From an uncultured Lachnospiraceae bacterium (lineage in GTDB: Bacteria > Bacillota > Clostridia > Lachnospirales > Lachnospiraceae): a stretch of 21,463 nt of DNA. The notes below the pieces were generated by a model. The model saw nothing but the letters and a program-made list of their open reading frames with translations, was not told the origin of the DNA and made no database searches. The stretch lies in contig CAJUBR010000048.1 of assembly GCA_910584695.1 (NCBI GenBank), positions 1-21,463 on the forward strand, in the 5' to 3' direction. The position numbers and the translations under genes were made by a program. Of the stretch, positions 14,380 through 21,463 are shown one piece after another (position 1 is the stretch's first letter; each line of letters starts with the position of its first letter).

Positions 14380-16836
14380 ATGAAAAAATATATAAAATTA
14401 AGTTTATTTTTAATGACGGAATTTATAATAGTTTTTGTCTGTGTACTGTTTGGGAAATATTTAAACAGTGAGGCACAAAAAAATCAGATGTTGACAATCG
14501 AAAAGATTGCTTTGGTTAATTTGGATGAAGGGACAGAGGTTGATCATTCGATTAAAAATTATGGTGTGGAGTTTATTGGCAGTTTAGACGGCAGTTATGA
14601 GGTAACGGGGTTAGAACAGGCGCGTAAAGGATTGGAAAATGGACTATATGCAGCATATATCATTATTCCGGCAACGTTTTCCAGAAATATTGAAAGTATT
14701 AACGGGGAACCGGTAAAAAGCAATATCCTGTATAAAATCAATTACAATTTAGAGGCATCTACCAGAGAAAAAGTAATTACGGATATCACGGCATTCAATA
14801 GTGATTTGAGTACCAATATTGAGTATGTATTTTTAGATGCTTTGTTGAAAGAAGTTCATACGGTTCAGGATAAATCGGATTATATATTGGAAAATGACCT
14901 GACGGATTTAAAGAATATTTTAAAGTTTGCGGAAAGCGATCTGGTGGTAGACCCGGATTATCCAGAGGAAAAGTCAGTTGATCATAATATCCAGAACTTG
15001 GATTTGTCTAAGGAATATTCCACAATTCAGGGTATTTTTGCAAAACTTTCCAGCTCTTACAGGCAGGATGAAAAAAAAGCACAGGACGCATTGAATGTAA
15101 TACTCAGTGCCAAGGATGGAATAGATAAGGAAATGGATGCAATTGATACAAAGCTTAATGCAATCGATGATGACGAGGAAGAAAGTAATCAGTATATTGA
15201 TCATGCAGAGAAATATCAGGAGTTTATTTCATCTTACAATAATGATTTATTGTTATGGAAAGAGAAGAATTGTACACAGATAGATAGTAATTTTAAAGAG
15301 TATTTATCTTCCTGCGACCAATATGTAAATGAACAACTAAATGACTTAACAGATAAACATAAAGAGTATTTTGTGGATTATTATGTAAATGCCTTTGCCA
15401 GAGCAGATAAGAATGAGGTGAGCTTTAATTATGACCAAAAAGAAGCAGAAAACTATTTGGATCTATCAGGATTATCATCCCATCAATATCTAAAACAAAT
15501 AGGTTCAGAGAATATAGCTTATAAAAAAGAGTATAAAGATTTAAGCAATAAAATAAGGAGCTTGGAAGAAAAGGTCAAGGAAAATCCGTATCCCTATGAA
15601 GTGAAACAGGATGGAGGGAAAATTCAAAAAACGGGGTATTTGATGACTACGGAAGACATTGAACAATTAATGAAATGTGTACATGATCTAAAAGAGGTTT
15701 CCGGTATTGTTGAATTAGATGATTTAGAGTATCAACTGACCCAGTATCAGAAAGATGATATTTCAATTATTGGAAGGGCTGCAGAGAAACAAAAAAATGC
15801 GGGCTTTAAAAAATTTCAAAAGGAATCTCTGTATAATGATCTGATTTACTATGGTGCGGAGAATCGAGAAAGTATTGAGAACTATGTGGCGGAGGCACAA
15901 TATACAGAATTTAGTGAGGATGAAATAAATGAGATAGTAGATCATTTTTATAATCCGGAGCTCAAGATAGTAGTTAAGGGAAACATACAGAAGGGGGATG
16001 CCCCAACAGAAGATACAACCGAAAACGAAGAGACAAATGACCAGCCGGTAACAGAAACTACGGAAAGCGAAGCTTCAACGGAAGCAGAAGTGCCGGGAAC
16101 AGGCGATGAGGAGGAAGAGTCAAAGCTTGTTTTATTTAGAGGGACAAGTGAAGTACCAGTATTAGATGAAAAACAGCTTACGGTCAATATTGTCAATGAT
16201 ATATTAAAGCCGGTACAGAGCAATATTATGGACAGCTATACGAATATGAAAAATGAATGGATAAGCTTAAACTCTGATTTGAGTCAATTCAAGATAGACA
16301 ATTATAGTGATAATGGGACAAAAGGAGAATTGGAAAATTCTTTTAATACAAATGTTTCGAGTATTGAAAACGCGGTTGGAGAAAAAGAAAGAGAATACAC
16401 GGAATATGCAGGTAAAGTGGAGGAAGTAAGCCGGGACAATCTGACTGCATGGCAGGAAACGGTTAAGAAGGCAAATGAAGCAACACATTCTAATATGGAG
16501 CAGAATTTATCCGGTATAAAGGAAAACAGAAAGAAGATCAATGAAACCAACAGCATACTGCTTACGGATATTACGAATGCATTGTCATATTCCAGACTGG
16601 GAGAGCTTGAGAATAAAAAAGTATATAGCTTTATCACGACCCCGGTGGAGTATCAAAATATTTCTGAAGATAAGAAAATAGCTGTAGATGAACAGGCAAA
16701 AGATGAAGGCAATGAGTATCCGGTGTTCATTGGAATGGGAATATTAATTTTATTATTGGGCAGCTTTTTGATAATCAGAATAGCTGCCGGAAAACATAAC
16801 AACAATATTCGGAACAAAAATCCGGATTTGTTATAA
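14380..16836 (+). CDS. esaA: EsaA/YueB-like type VII secretion membrane protein, short C-terminal form
   Basis: The 818-residue protein has an N-terminal membrane segment (about 7-25), a very large outer domain and one C-terminal membrane segment (about 783-802) followed by a short basic tail. Residues about 36-140 (KIALVNLDEGTEV..., then GLEQARKGLENG...AAYIIIPATFS) match the YhgE/Pip/EsaA N-terminal domain. The middle is helical and charged, with a Glu/Thr-rich linker at about 545-590. Classic EsaA/YueB has several C-terminal membrane segments; here only one is seen. AGGAG at 14369-14373 abuts an ATG at 14374, so the ATG at 14380 (six-base spacing) is the start. The protein is thought to span the wall and form the surface part of the T7SSb machine; YueB is also a phage SPP1 receptor. 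The family call rests on the N-terminal domain and operon context. Confidence 0.82.
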   Translation: MKKYIKLSLFLMTEFIIVFVCVLFGKYLNSEAQKNQMLTIEKIALVNLDEGTEVDHSIKNYGVEFIGSLDGSYEVTGLEQARKGLENGLYAAYIIIPATFSRNIESINGEPVKSNILYKINYNLEASTREKVITDITAFNSDLSTNIEYVFLDALLKEVHTVQDKSDYILENDLTDLKNILKFAESDLVVDPDYPEEKSVDHNIQNLDLSKEYSTIQGIFAKLSSSYRQDEKKAQDALNVILSAKDGIDKEMDAIDTKLNAIDDDEEESNQYIDHAEKYQEFISSYNNDLLLWKEKNCTQIDSNFKEYLSSCDQYVNEQLNDLTDKHKEYFVDYYVNAFARADKNEVSFNYDQKEAENYLDLSGLSSHQYLKQIGSENIAYKKEYKDLSNKIRSLEEKVKENPYPYEVKQDGGKIQKTGYLMTTEDIEQLMKCVHDLKEVSGIVELDDLEYQLTQYQKDDISIIGRAAEKQKNAGFKKFQKESLYNDLIYYGAENRESIENYVAEAQYTEFSEDEINEIVDHFYNPELKIVVKGNIQKGDAPTEDTTENEETNDQPVTETTESEASTEAEVPGTGDEEEESKLVLFRGTSEVPVLDEKQLTVNIVNDILKPVQSNIMDSYTNMKNEWISLNSDLSQFKIDNYSDNGTKGELENSFNTNVSSIENAVGEKEREYTEYAGKVEEVSRDNLTAWQETVKKANEATHSNMEQNLSGIKENRKKINETNSILLTDITNALSYSRLGELENKKVYSFITTPVEYQNISEDKKIAVDEQAKDEGNEYPVFIGMGILILLLGSFLIIRIAAGKHNNNIRNKNPDLL

Positions 16837-16860
16837 AAAAATTAAGAGGAGGTAAAAAGA

Positions 16861-17151
16861 ATGGCAACAATTAAAATGGATCCAGCAGAGATGACTGCGA
16901 AAGCATCACAGTTAGACAAAAAAGGTGATGAGTTTAGCACTGTGGTTAAGGAGATGGAGTCACTTGTAAAACAGTTGTGTGGTGCATGGGAAGGTGCCGC
17001 AAGTGATGCATATGAAACCCAGTTCCAAAGCTTAAAGCCGGGCTTCAAAAAGGTTGAAGAATTAATTGATGACCTGGCACAGCAGATCCGTGATATCAGC
17101 AAAATTATTTCTGATGCAGATCAGGATATCGCAAACAAGCTGAAAGCATAA
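16861..17151 (+). CDS. esxA: WXG100 family secreted protein EsxA
   Basis: The 96-residue helical-hairpin protein is a substrate and structural partner of type VII secretion. The WEG turn at residues 43-45 is the WXG motif, between two amphipathic helices (about 7-40 and 48-94). Length and lack of a signal peptide are typical. It has the best ribosome binding site in the operon (AGAGGAGGT, eight-base spacing), consistent with high expression, and a hairpin directly downstream. WXG100 proteins usually form homodimers when only one copy is present; no partner gene lies in the window. Confidence 0.96.
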   Translation: MATIKMDPAEMTAKASQLDKKGDEFSTVVKEMESLVKQLCGAWEGAASDAYETQFQSLKPGFKKVEELIDDLAQQIRDISKIISDADQDIANKLKA

Positions 17152-17160
17152 TTCTGCAAA

Positions 17161-17206
17161 GGGCTGCTGTATGAAATCTGCAGCAGCCCAATTAAATTTT
17201 TAATGG
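17161..17206 (+). terminator. Hairpin after esxA, probable partial terminator
   Basis: GGGCTGCTG (17161-17169) pairs perfectly with CAGCAGCCC (17181-17189) around an 11-nt loop, followed by AATTAAATTTTT rather than a pure T run. It lies inside the operon, so it probably lets only part of the transcripts continue, or protects the 3' end of an esxA message. Confidence 0.7.
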
Positions 17207-17214
17207 GGTAAACA

Positions 17215-17619
17215 ATGAATAACAGGTTAGAGTTAAATACAGGTGTATTAAAGGAAAAAGAAGAAAATTATACATCATTGACGGAGTTAAATCAGCTCCG
17301 GTTATTTACGGATGATTTTGAAATGATAGTAGAGGAAAAGAAAAGGGCAGCACAAAAGGAAGAAAATAATCTGGTCAATCGCTGCTTTATCGGTCATTCG
17401 GAAGAGAATACAAAGGATGCGGTAATCGGTAGTATGTTTTACACAAACCAGAGGATTGCTGTGGAGGCAAAAGATCAGTTAGTAAAACCGGACCATTCTT
17501 TTCTTTTGCTTTTCAGTATTGTGATTGGATTAATTATTTGCATTCTGGTGTTTGAAATTACGAATAGAGGAGAAAAAAGCAGAGATGATGTTGACGTTGA
17601 CAATAGAGCAGAACAATAG
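17215..17619 (+). CDS. EssA-like single-pass membrane protein of the type VII locus
   Basis: The 134-residue protein has about 95 polar, mostly helical residues, one membrane segment (about 96-114) and a short acidic tail (DDVDVDN). It occupies the essA slot between esxA and esaB and has a C-terminal membrane segment like EssA, but no N-terminal signal peptide, so its topology may differ (tail-anchored, large domain inside). The call rests mainly on position. GGGG at 17205-17208 serves as a weak Shine-Dalgarno sequence. The 3' end overlaps the start of the next gene by 35 bp. Confidence 0.65.
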   Translation: MNNRLELNTGVLKEKEENYTSLTELNQLRLFTDDFEMIVEEKKRAAQKEENNLVNRCFIGHSEENTKDAVIGSMFYTNQRIAVEAKDQLVKPDHSFLLLFSIVIGLIICILVFEITNRGEKSRDDVDVDNRAEQ

Positions 17620-17821
17620 AGAAGCATTTGATATACAAGTTCCTTCGGAACAGAGGATTGGGGACACAATACAGGTTTTATACGAAAATAATTTAATTGA
17701 TATGGCTCAAGATATAAAGGAGAGTATCGTTTGGTCTGTAAGGGAACATATACAATTAAACCTGGAATATTCTTATGAACAAAACAGGATATACACAGCA
17801 GATATTTTAAAAATCTGTTAG
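17585..17821 (+). CDS. esaB: EsaB/YukD ubiquitin-like protein
   Basis: The 78-residue product has the compact beta-grasp pattern of YukD: a first strand (MLTLTIEQ), a second (AFDIQVP), a helix (RIGDTIQVLYENN) and later strands ending in YTADILKIC. Length matches the family (about 80). The frame is open from 17552, but the family-like start is ATG-ATG at 17585/17588, with AGAGGAG at 17566-17572 inside the upstream gene. It overlaps the EssA-like frame by 35 bp, so translation is coupled. EsaB is a small cytoplasmic component needed for type VII secretion. It contains no obvious Lys-Gly-Gly type tail, so conjugation is not suggested. Confidence 0.85.
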   Translation: MMLTLTIEQNNREAFDIQVPSEQRIGDTIQVLYENNLIDMAQDIKESIVWSVREHIQLNLEYSYEQNRIYTADILKIC

Positions 17822-17836
17822 AAGGTGGAGGAGAAA

Positions 17837-18964
17837 ATGAAAGCAGAAGATAAGGATGTAAGGACGCTCACGATAAAAAAATCAAATATGACGGCACGGG
17901 AGGATGATTTTCCCAAGCTGCAGCAGGAGGTTGAAAATGTTTTGCCATGCAGGATTCATGAACAGGAAGAAGAGCTGGAGTTTGTTTATGATATCAGGCA
18001 TATGAAATGTTTGGATAAACTAAGAAAAGAGGATAAATTATTACAGATATCCGTTCTAAGTAATATTTATCTGTTAGAGAAGTTACGTGAAAGGTTTGAA
18101 TTTTCAATGGAACCCGGAAACCTTTATTACGACTACAGAAGCAATGTATATGTAATGCATAAGGATGTTATTTCCGATGACTACTCCGGAAAACAGGAGC
18201 ATTTTGTAGAAGAATATAAATCACTGATTGGATATGTTTTACAAAAGCGTTATAACTATGAGGATTATTTGAAAGGCGGGCAGTCTCTGTTAAAAAAACA
18301 GGAATTTTTGAACAAAATATATGGTGCCAAAGATGTGGATGCGATTACAAAACTGTTAGAAACACATTATGAAGAGGTGTTGGATATAAAGTGTCATCAG
18401 AATATAGAAATAAAACGTTCCAAATACCGTTCAAAGAATATTTATATCACGGTTGCCAGTTTATTGCTCGCTGTGGCTTTTGGGACACTTGGTTATCTTT
18501 ATTTTTATCAGATAAAAGAGCAGTCAGGAATCCTCAAGGTATATGACAGCTATATAATAGGGGATTATGTTGCTGCAATTGATGCCGGTCAGAATATTCG
18601 GCTGGCTGATATGAACAGCAGGCAGAAATATGCACTTGCAGTATCCTATGTGAAAAGTGAAGATTTAACGACAGAGCAGAAGGATAATATTTTGGCATTG
18701 CTATTTCCGGAGGGAGATGAAAAGTTACTTGACTATTGGATACAATTGGGAAGATTAAATGTTACCGAAGCGGAAAATATAGCGATGCAGTGCTCCGATG
18801 ATGAACTGTTATTATATGCATATTTAAAAGAAAAGAAAGCGTTAGAGGCAGATATGGAATTAACAGGAACACAAAAGAGTGAAGCAATCGAAGCCCTACA
18901 GGGCAAAATTGATTCATTATCTGGACAGTATACTACCGAGGAGGAAGGAAACGCGGATGAATAA
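17837..18964 (+). CDS. essB: EssB/YukC type VII secretion membrane protein
   Basis: The 375-residue protein has a cytoplasmic pseudokinase-like domain (about 1-195), one membrane segment (about 202-224) and an outer helical domain (225-375) with DEL/LLYAY repeats typical of EssB. The N-terminal stretch shows the YukC pattern LQISVLSNIYLLEKLRERFEF. A GTG at 17825 is in frame, but the ATG at 17837 has AAGGTGG at 17822-17828 with proper spacing. EssB is the core stalk that contacts EssC and EsaA in T7SSb. The acidic C-terminus (TTEEEGNADE) overlaps the start of essC by eight bases. Confidence 0.92.
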   Translation: MKAEDKDVRTLTIKKSNMTAREDDFPKLQQEVENVLPCRIHEQEEELEFVYDIRHMKCLDKLRKEDKLLQISVLSNIYLLEKLRERFEFSMEPGNLYYDYRSNVYVMHKDVISDDYSGKQEHFVEEYKSLIGYVLQKRYNYEDYLKGGQSLLKKQEFLNKIYGAKDVDAITKLLETHYEEVLDIKCHQNIEIKRSKYRSKNIYITVASLLLAVAFGTLGYLYFYQIKEQSGILKVYDSYIIGDYVAAIDAGQNIRLADMNSRQKYALAVSYVKSEDLTTEQKDNILALLFPEGDEKLLDYWIQLGRLNVTEAENIAMQCSDDELLLYAYLKEKKALEADMELTGTQKSEAIEALQGKIDSLSGQYTTEEEGNADE

Positions 18965-21463
18965 CCAATCACTAAGTATATCAGAAGCATATAAAGAAAA
19001 TATAAGATATCGGCGTTCACCCAGAGTAATAAAGAAGGTGGACCGTGAAGCCGTTAAATTTAGTGATCCACCACAAAAGGCACAGATGCCCAAAGGGAGT
19101 ATCATTCAACTGATTATTCCGCCTCTGTGTATGGTGGCAGTTACAATATGCATCAGTATTTTGATGAGGCGTGGCTCTTATGTACTCATGTCGGCAGCGG
19201 GTACGTTAATGACTGTGATTATATCGATTGTAAAATTTGTAAATGATAAGAAGGAATGCAGACGTTCCAATAAAAAGAGAAAAAAGATTTATGAAAATTA
19301 TCTTTTGAAAATGAGGAAAATAATATATGACCGCAGGGAATCGGAAATCGAGGCGGATTCCTATCATTTTCCGAGAGTGGATAAGCTTGCGGATATGGTG
19401 GAACAAAGGAGCAGCAGAATCTATGAAAGAAGCTGTAATGATGAGGATTTTTTACATATTGTAATCGGTCATAGCGGTAAGACAGTTTCTTTTCCTATTG
19501 AACTGGATTATAAAGAACTGTCTATGGATAAGGATGAACTGTTAACAGAGGCAAAGGAAATTAAGGATGAGGCATATATTCTTCCTGATAAACCGATTAC
19601 GGTCGATTTAAAAAAGGCACATCTGGGTCTGGTTGGAGAGAAAAGCAATGTACATGAACAATTAAAGCTGATCGTATCCCAGCTTGCCTTTATGCAGAGT
19701 TATCATGATATTGAGATGATTGTAATATACGATGCAAAATACGATGAAGATTTCCGGTGGATGCGCTGGTATCCGCATTTCAAGTTAAATGCACTCAATG
19801 TATCAGGCTGTGTGAATTCAGATAAGATGCGGGACCAGGTATTAGGAAGTCTTACCCAGATTTTAAAGGGCAGACAGGATAAGCTTGCGGAAAGCAAAAA
19901 GGAAAGTAAATTTCTGCCCCATTATATCTTCCTGATTGATGAACCCAAAATGATTATGGATCATTCCATTATGGAATATCTGGGTAAGGATGGAAGCAAG
20001 CTGGGTTTCTCCATTATATATACCAGTTATTTTCAGGCAGATTTACCGGAATATATCGGGACCGTCTTTATGGTAGAAAATTCCACAGACGGTAAATTAC
20101 TGTTAAATGAAAAAGAAATGGTGAACGAAAGAGTAGCCCTTGATCATGCAGGAGATGTGAATCTGGAAAGAATGGCAAGAAACCTAAGTGTGTTAAAGCA
20201 TGAACAGGGAATGGTATCACAAATACCGGAGAGCATTACCTTTTTTGACATGTATCAGGTAGAACATCCGGAACAGTTAAATATCAGACAGCGCTGGAAC
20301 CGTAATGAATCCCATAAGTCTTTGGCAGTACCGCTGGGAGTAAGGGCGAAGGAAGATTATGTTCTCTTAAATCTTCATGAAAAAGCGCATGGCCCCCATG
20401 GTTTGGTTGCCGGTACAACGGGTTCTGGTAAATCGGAGATTATACAATCCTACATATTATCCCTTGCAGTCAATTTTCATCCCTATGAAGTGGGATTTTT
20501 GCTGATTGACTATAAAGGCGGGGGAATGGCAAATTTGTTTAAAGACCTGCCACATTTAATGGGAACGATAACCAATCTGGATGGAAGCGAGAGTATGCGG
20601 GCAATGGCATCCATTAAGAGTGAACTGGCAAGGCGGCAGAAGATTTTTGGTCAGTATGATGTAAACCATATCAATGCATATAACAAGCTGTTTAAAATGG
20701 GAAAGGCAAAAGAACCGATTCCTCATTTGTTTTTGATCAGTGATGAATTTGCAGAGCTAAAGAAGGAACAGCCGGAGTTTATGACGGAATTGGTGTCTGC
20801 CGCAAGAATCGGAAGAAGTCTCGGTATTCATCTGATTCTGGCAACACAAAAACCCAGCGGAGTTGTGGATGACCAGATATGGACGAATTCCAAATTTAAG
20901 CTGGCTTTAAAAGTTCAAAATGAAGGTGACAGTAAGGAGATTTTAAAAACCCCGGATGCTGCTTTTATCACACAGGCCGGACGTGCTTATCTGCAGGTGG
21001 GAAATAATGAAATCTATGAATTATTTCAGTCTGCATGGAGTGGTGCCGCCTACAGCGGAGGTACGGAAGAAGAAGCAGCTGATGACCGGGTCTATCTGGT
21101 AAATGACCTGGGACAGGGGGAGCTGCTGAATCAGGATTTGAGTAAGCAGGATAACGGGAACCAGATGAAGGAAACCCAGTTAGATGCCGTGGTTTCCCAT
21201 ATTCAAAATGTATTTGAAACGGAACATCTGCCAAGGGTAAAAAGTCCGTGGCTGCCGCCGCTTGGGCAGATGCTGGTGAGTCCATATATCCGTCAGGATA
21301 TGGTTGGGGACGGGAATCAATATACGGACAATGATCTGAAGGTAACCATAGGGCTGGTGGATATTCCGGAACAGCAGGAACAGATGGAATATTCCATTGA
21401 TTTTTTAGAGGACGGAAATTTATCCTTCTACGGTTCTTCCGGTTTTGGAAAGACCTTTGCCCT
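18957..21463 (+). CDS. essC: EssC type VII secretion FtsK/SpoIIIE ATPase (3' end cut by window edge)
   Basis: This is the motor of T7SSb; 835 codons are visible. The ATG at 18957 has GAGGAGGAAGG upstream and overlaps the essB stop. Two membrane segments lie at about 48-69 and 74-93, preceded by only about 47 residues, whereas typical EssC carries two FHA domains before the membrane. Residues about 215-330 look like the degenerate ATPase (DUF) domain. ATPase D1 has Walker A GTTGSGKSE (486-494) and Walker B FLISDE (592-597), followed by an ILATQKPSG motif. ATPase D2 starts with GSSGFGKT just before the edge. Full EssC is about 1300-1500 residues, so several hundred are missing. The upstream frame has no stop but also no start, and it lies inside essB, so the absence of FHA domains appears real. 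Confidence 0.94.
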   Translation, partial: MNNQSLSISEAYKENIRYRRSPRVIKKVDREAVKFSDPPQKAQMPKGSIIQLIIPPLCMVAVTICISILMRRGSYVLMSAAGTLMTVIISIVKFVNDKKECRRSNKKRKKIYENYLLKMRKIIYDRRESEIEADSYHFPRVDKLADMVEQRSSRIYERSCNDEDFLHIVIGHSGKTVSFPIELDYKELSMDKDELLTEAKEIKDEAYILPDKPITVDLKKAHLGLVGEKSNVHEQLKLIVSQLAFMQSYHDIEMIVIYDAKYDEDFRWMRWYPHFKLNALNVSGCVNSDKMRDQVLGSLTQILKGRQDKLAESKKESKFLPHYIFLIDEPKMIMDHSIMEYLGKDGSKLGFSIIYTSYFQADLPEYIGTVFMVENSTDGKLLLNEKEMVNERVALDHAGDVNLERMARNLSVLKHEQGMVSQIPESITFFDMYQVEHPEQLNIRQRWNRNESHKSLAVPLGVRAKEDYVLLNLHEKAHGPHGLVAGTTGSGKSEIIQSYILSLAVNFHPYEVGFLLIDYKGGGMANLFKDLPHLMGTITNLDGSESMRAMASIKSELARRQKIFGQYDVNHINAYNKLFKMGKAKEPIPHLFLISDEFAELKKEQPEFMTELVSAARIGRSLGIHLILATQKPSGVVDDQIWTNSKFKLALKVQNEGDSKEILKTPDAAFITQAGRAYLQVGNNEIYELFQSAWSGAAYSGGTEEEAADDRVYLVNDLGQGELLNQDLSKQDNGNQMKETQLDAVVSHIQNVFETEHLPRVKSPWLPPLGQMLVSPYIRQDMVGDGNQYTDNDLKVTIGLVDIPEQQEQMEYSIDFLEDGNLSFYGSSGFGKTFA

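Overview
The window looks like a chromosomal segment of a low-GC, Gram-positive Firmicute, most probably a gut Lachnospiraceae-type Clostridia. The grounds are the AT-rich coding sequence, strong AGGAGG-type ribosome binding sites, extended -10 promoters, a Firmicutes-type (T7SSb) type VII secretion locus, and an operon of large uncharacterised proteins that I associate with Lachnospiraceae. The genus cannot be named from the sequence.

Region 1 (1-2605, minus strand) holds a CobD/HisC-like PLP enzyme followed by an Lsa-type ABC-F ribosome-protection ATPase that runs off the left edge. Region 2 (2652-2683) is a compact regulatory element: a perfect 11-bp inverted repeat with an extended -10 promoter in each arm. 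One promoter reads left into the aminotransferase, the other right into the next block. Region 3 (2725-9652) is a tight four-gene operon of unknown function. Its products are a ~1190-residue protein with two beta domains and a long helical array, an Hsp70/actin-fold protein with a degenerate-looking nucleotide site, a TPR-like protein, and a coiled-coil protein with two membrane segments. This is the best candidate for an undescribed system.

Region 4 (9739-14035) continues on the same strand with a small unknown protein, a two-domain RNase H, deoxyribose-phosphate aldolase (deoC), exodeoxyribonuclease III, a membrane-anchored TPR protein and endonuclease IV (nfo). A strong intrinsic terminator at 14069-14109 closes it. 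The theme is nucleic-acid repair and nucleoside salvage.

Region 5 (14273-21463) is a type VII secretion operon: short EsaA-like protein, EsxA (WXG100), EssA-like protein, EsaB/YukD, EssB/YukC and EssC (cut by the right edge). It has its own promoter region with two 14-bp direct repeats exactly 21 bp apart, and a hairpin after esxA that probably raises substrate expression over the machine genes. Unusual points are the gene order, the EsaA-like protein with only one C-terminal membrane segment, and an EssC that lacks the N-terminal FHA domains. No effector or immunity genes lie inside the window. They would be expected beyond the right edge.
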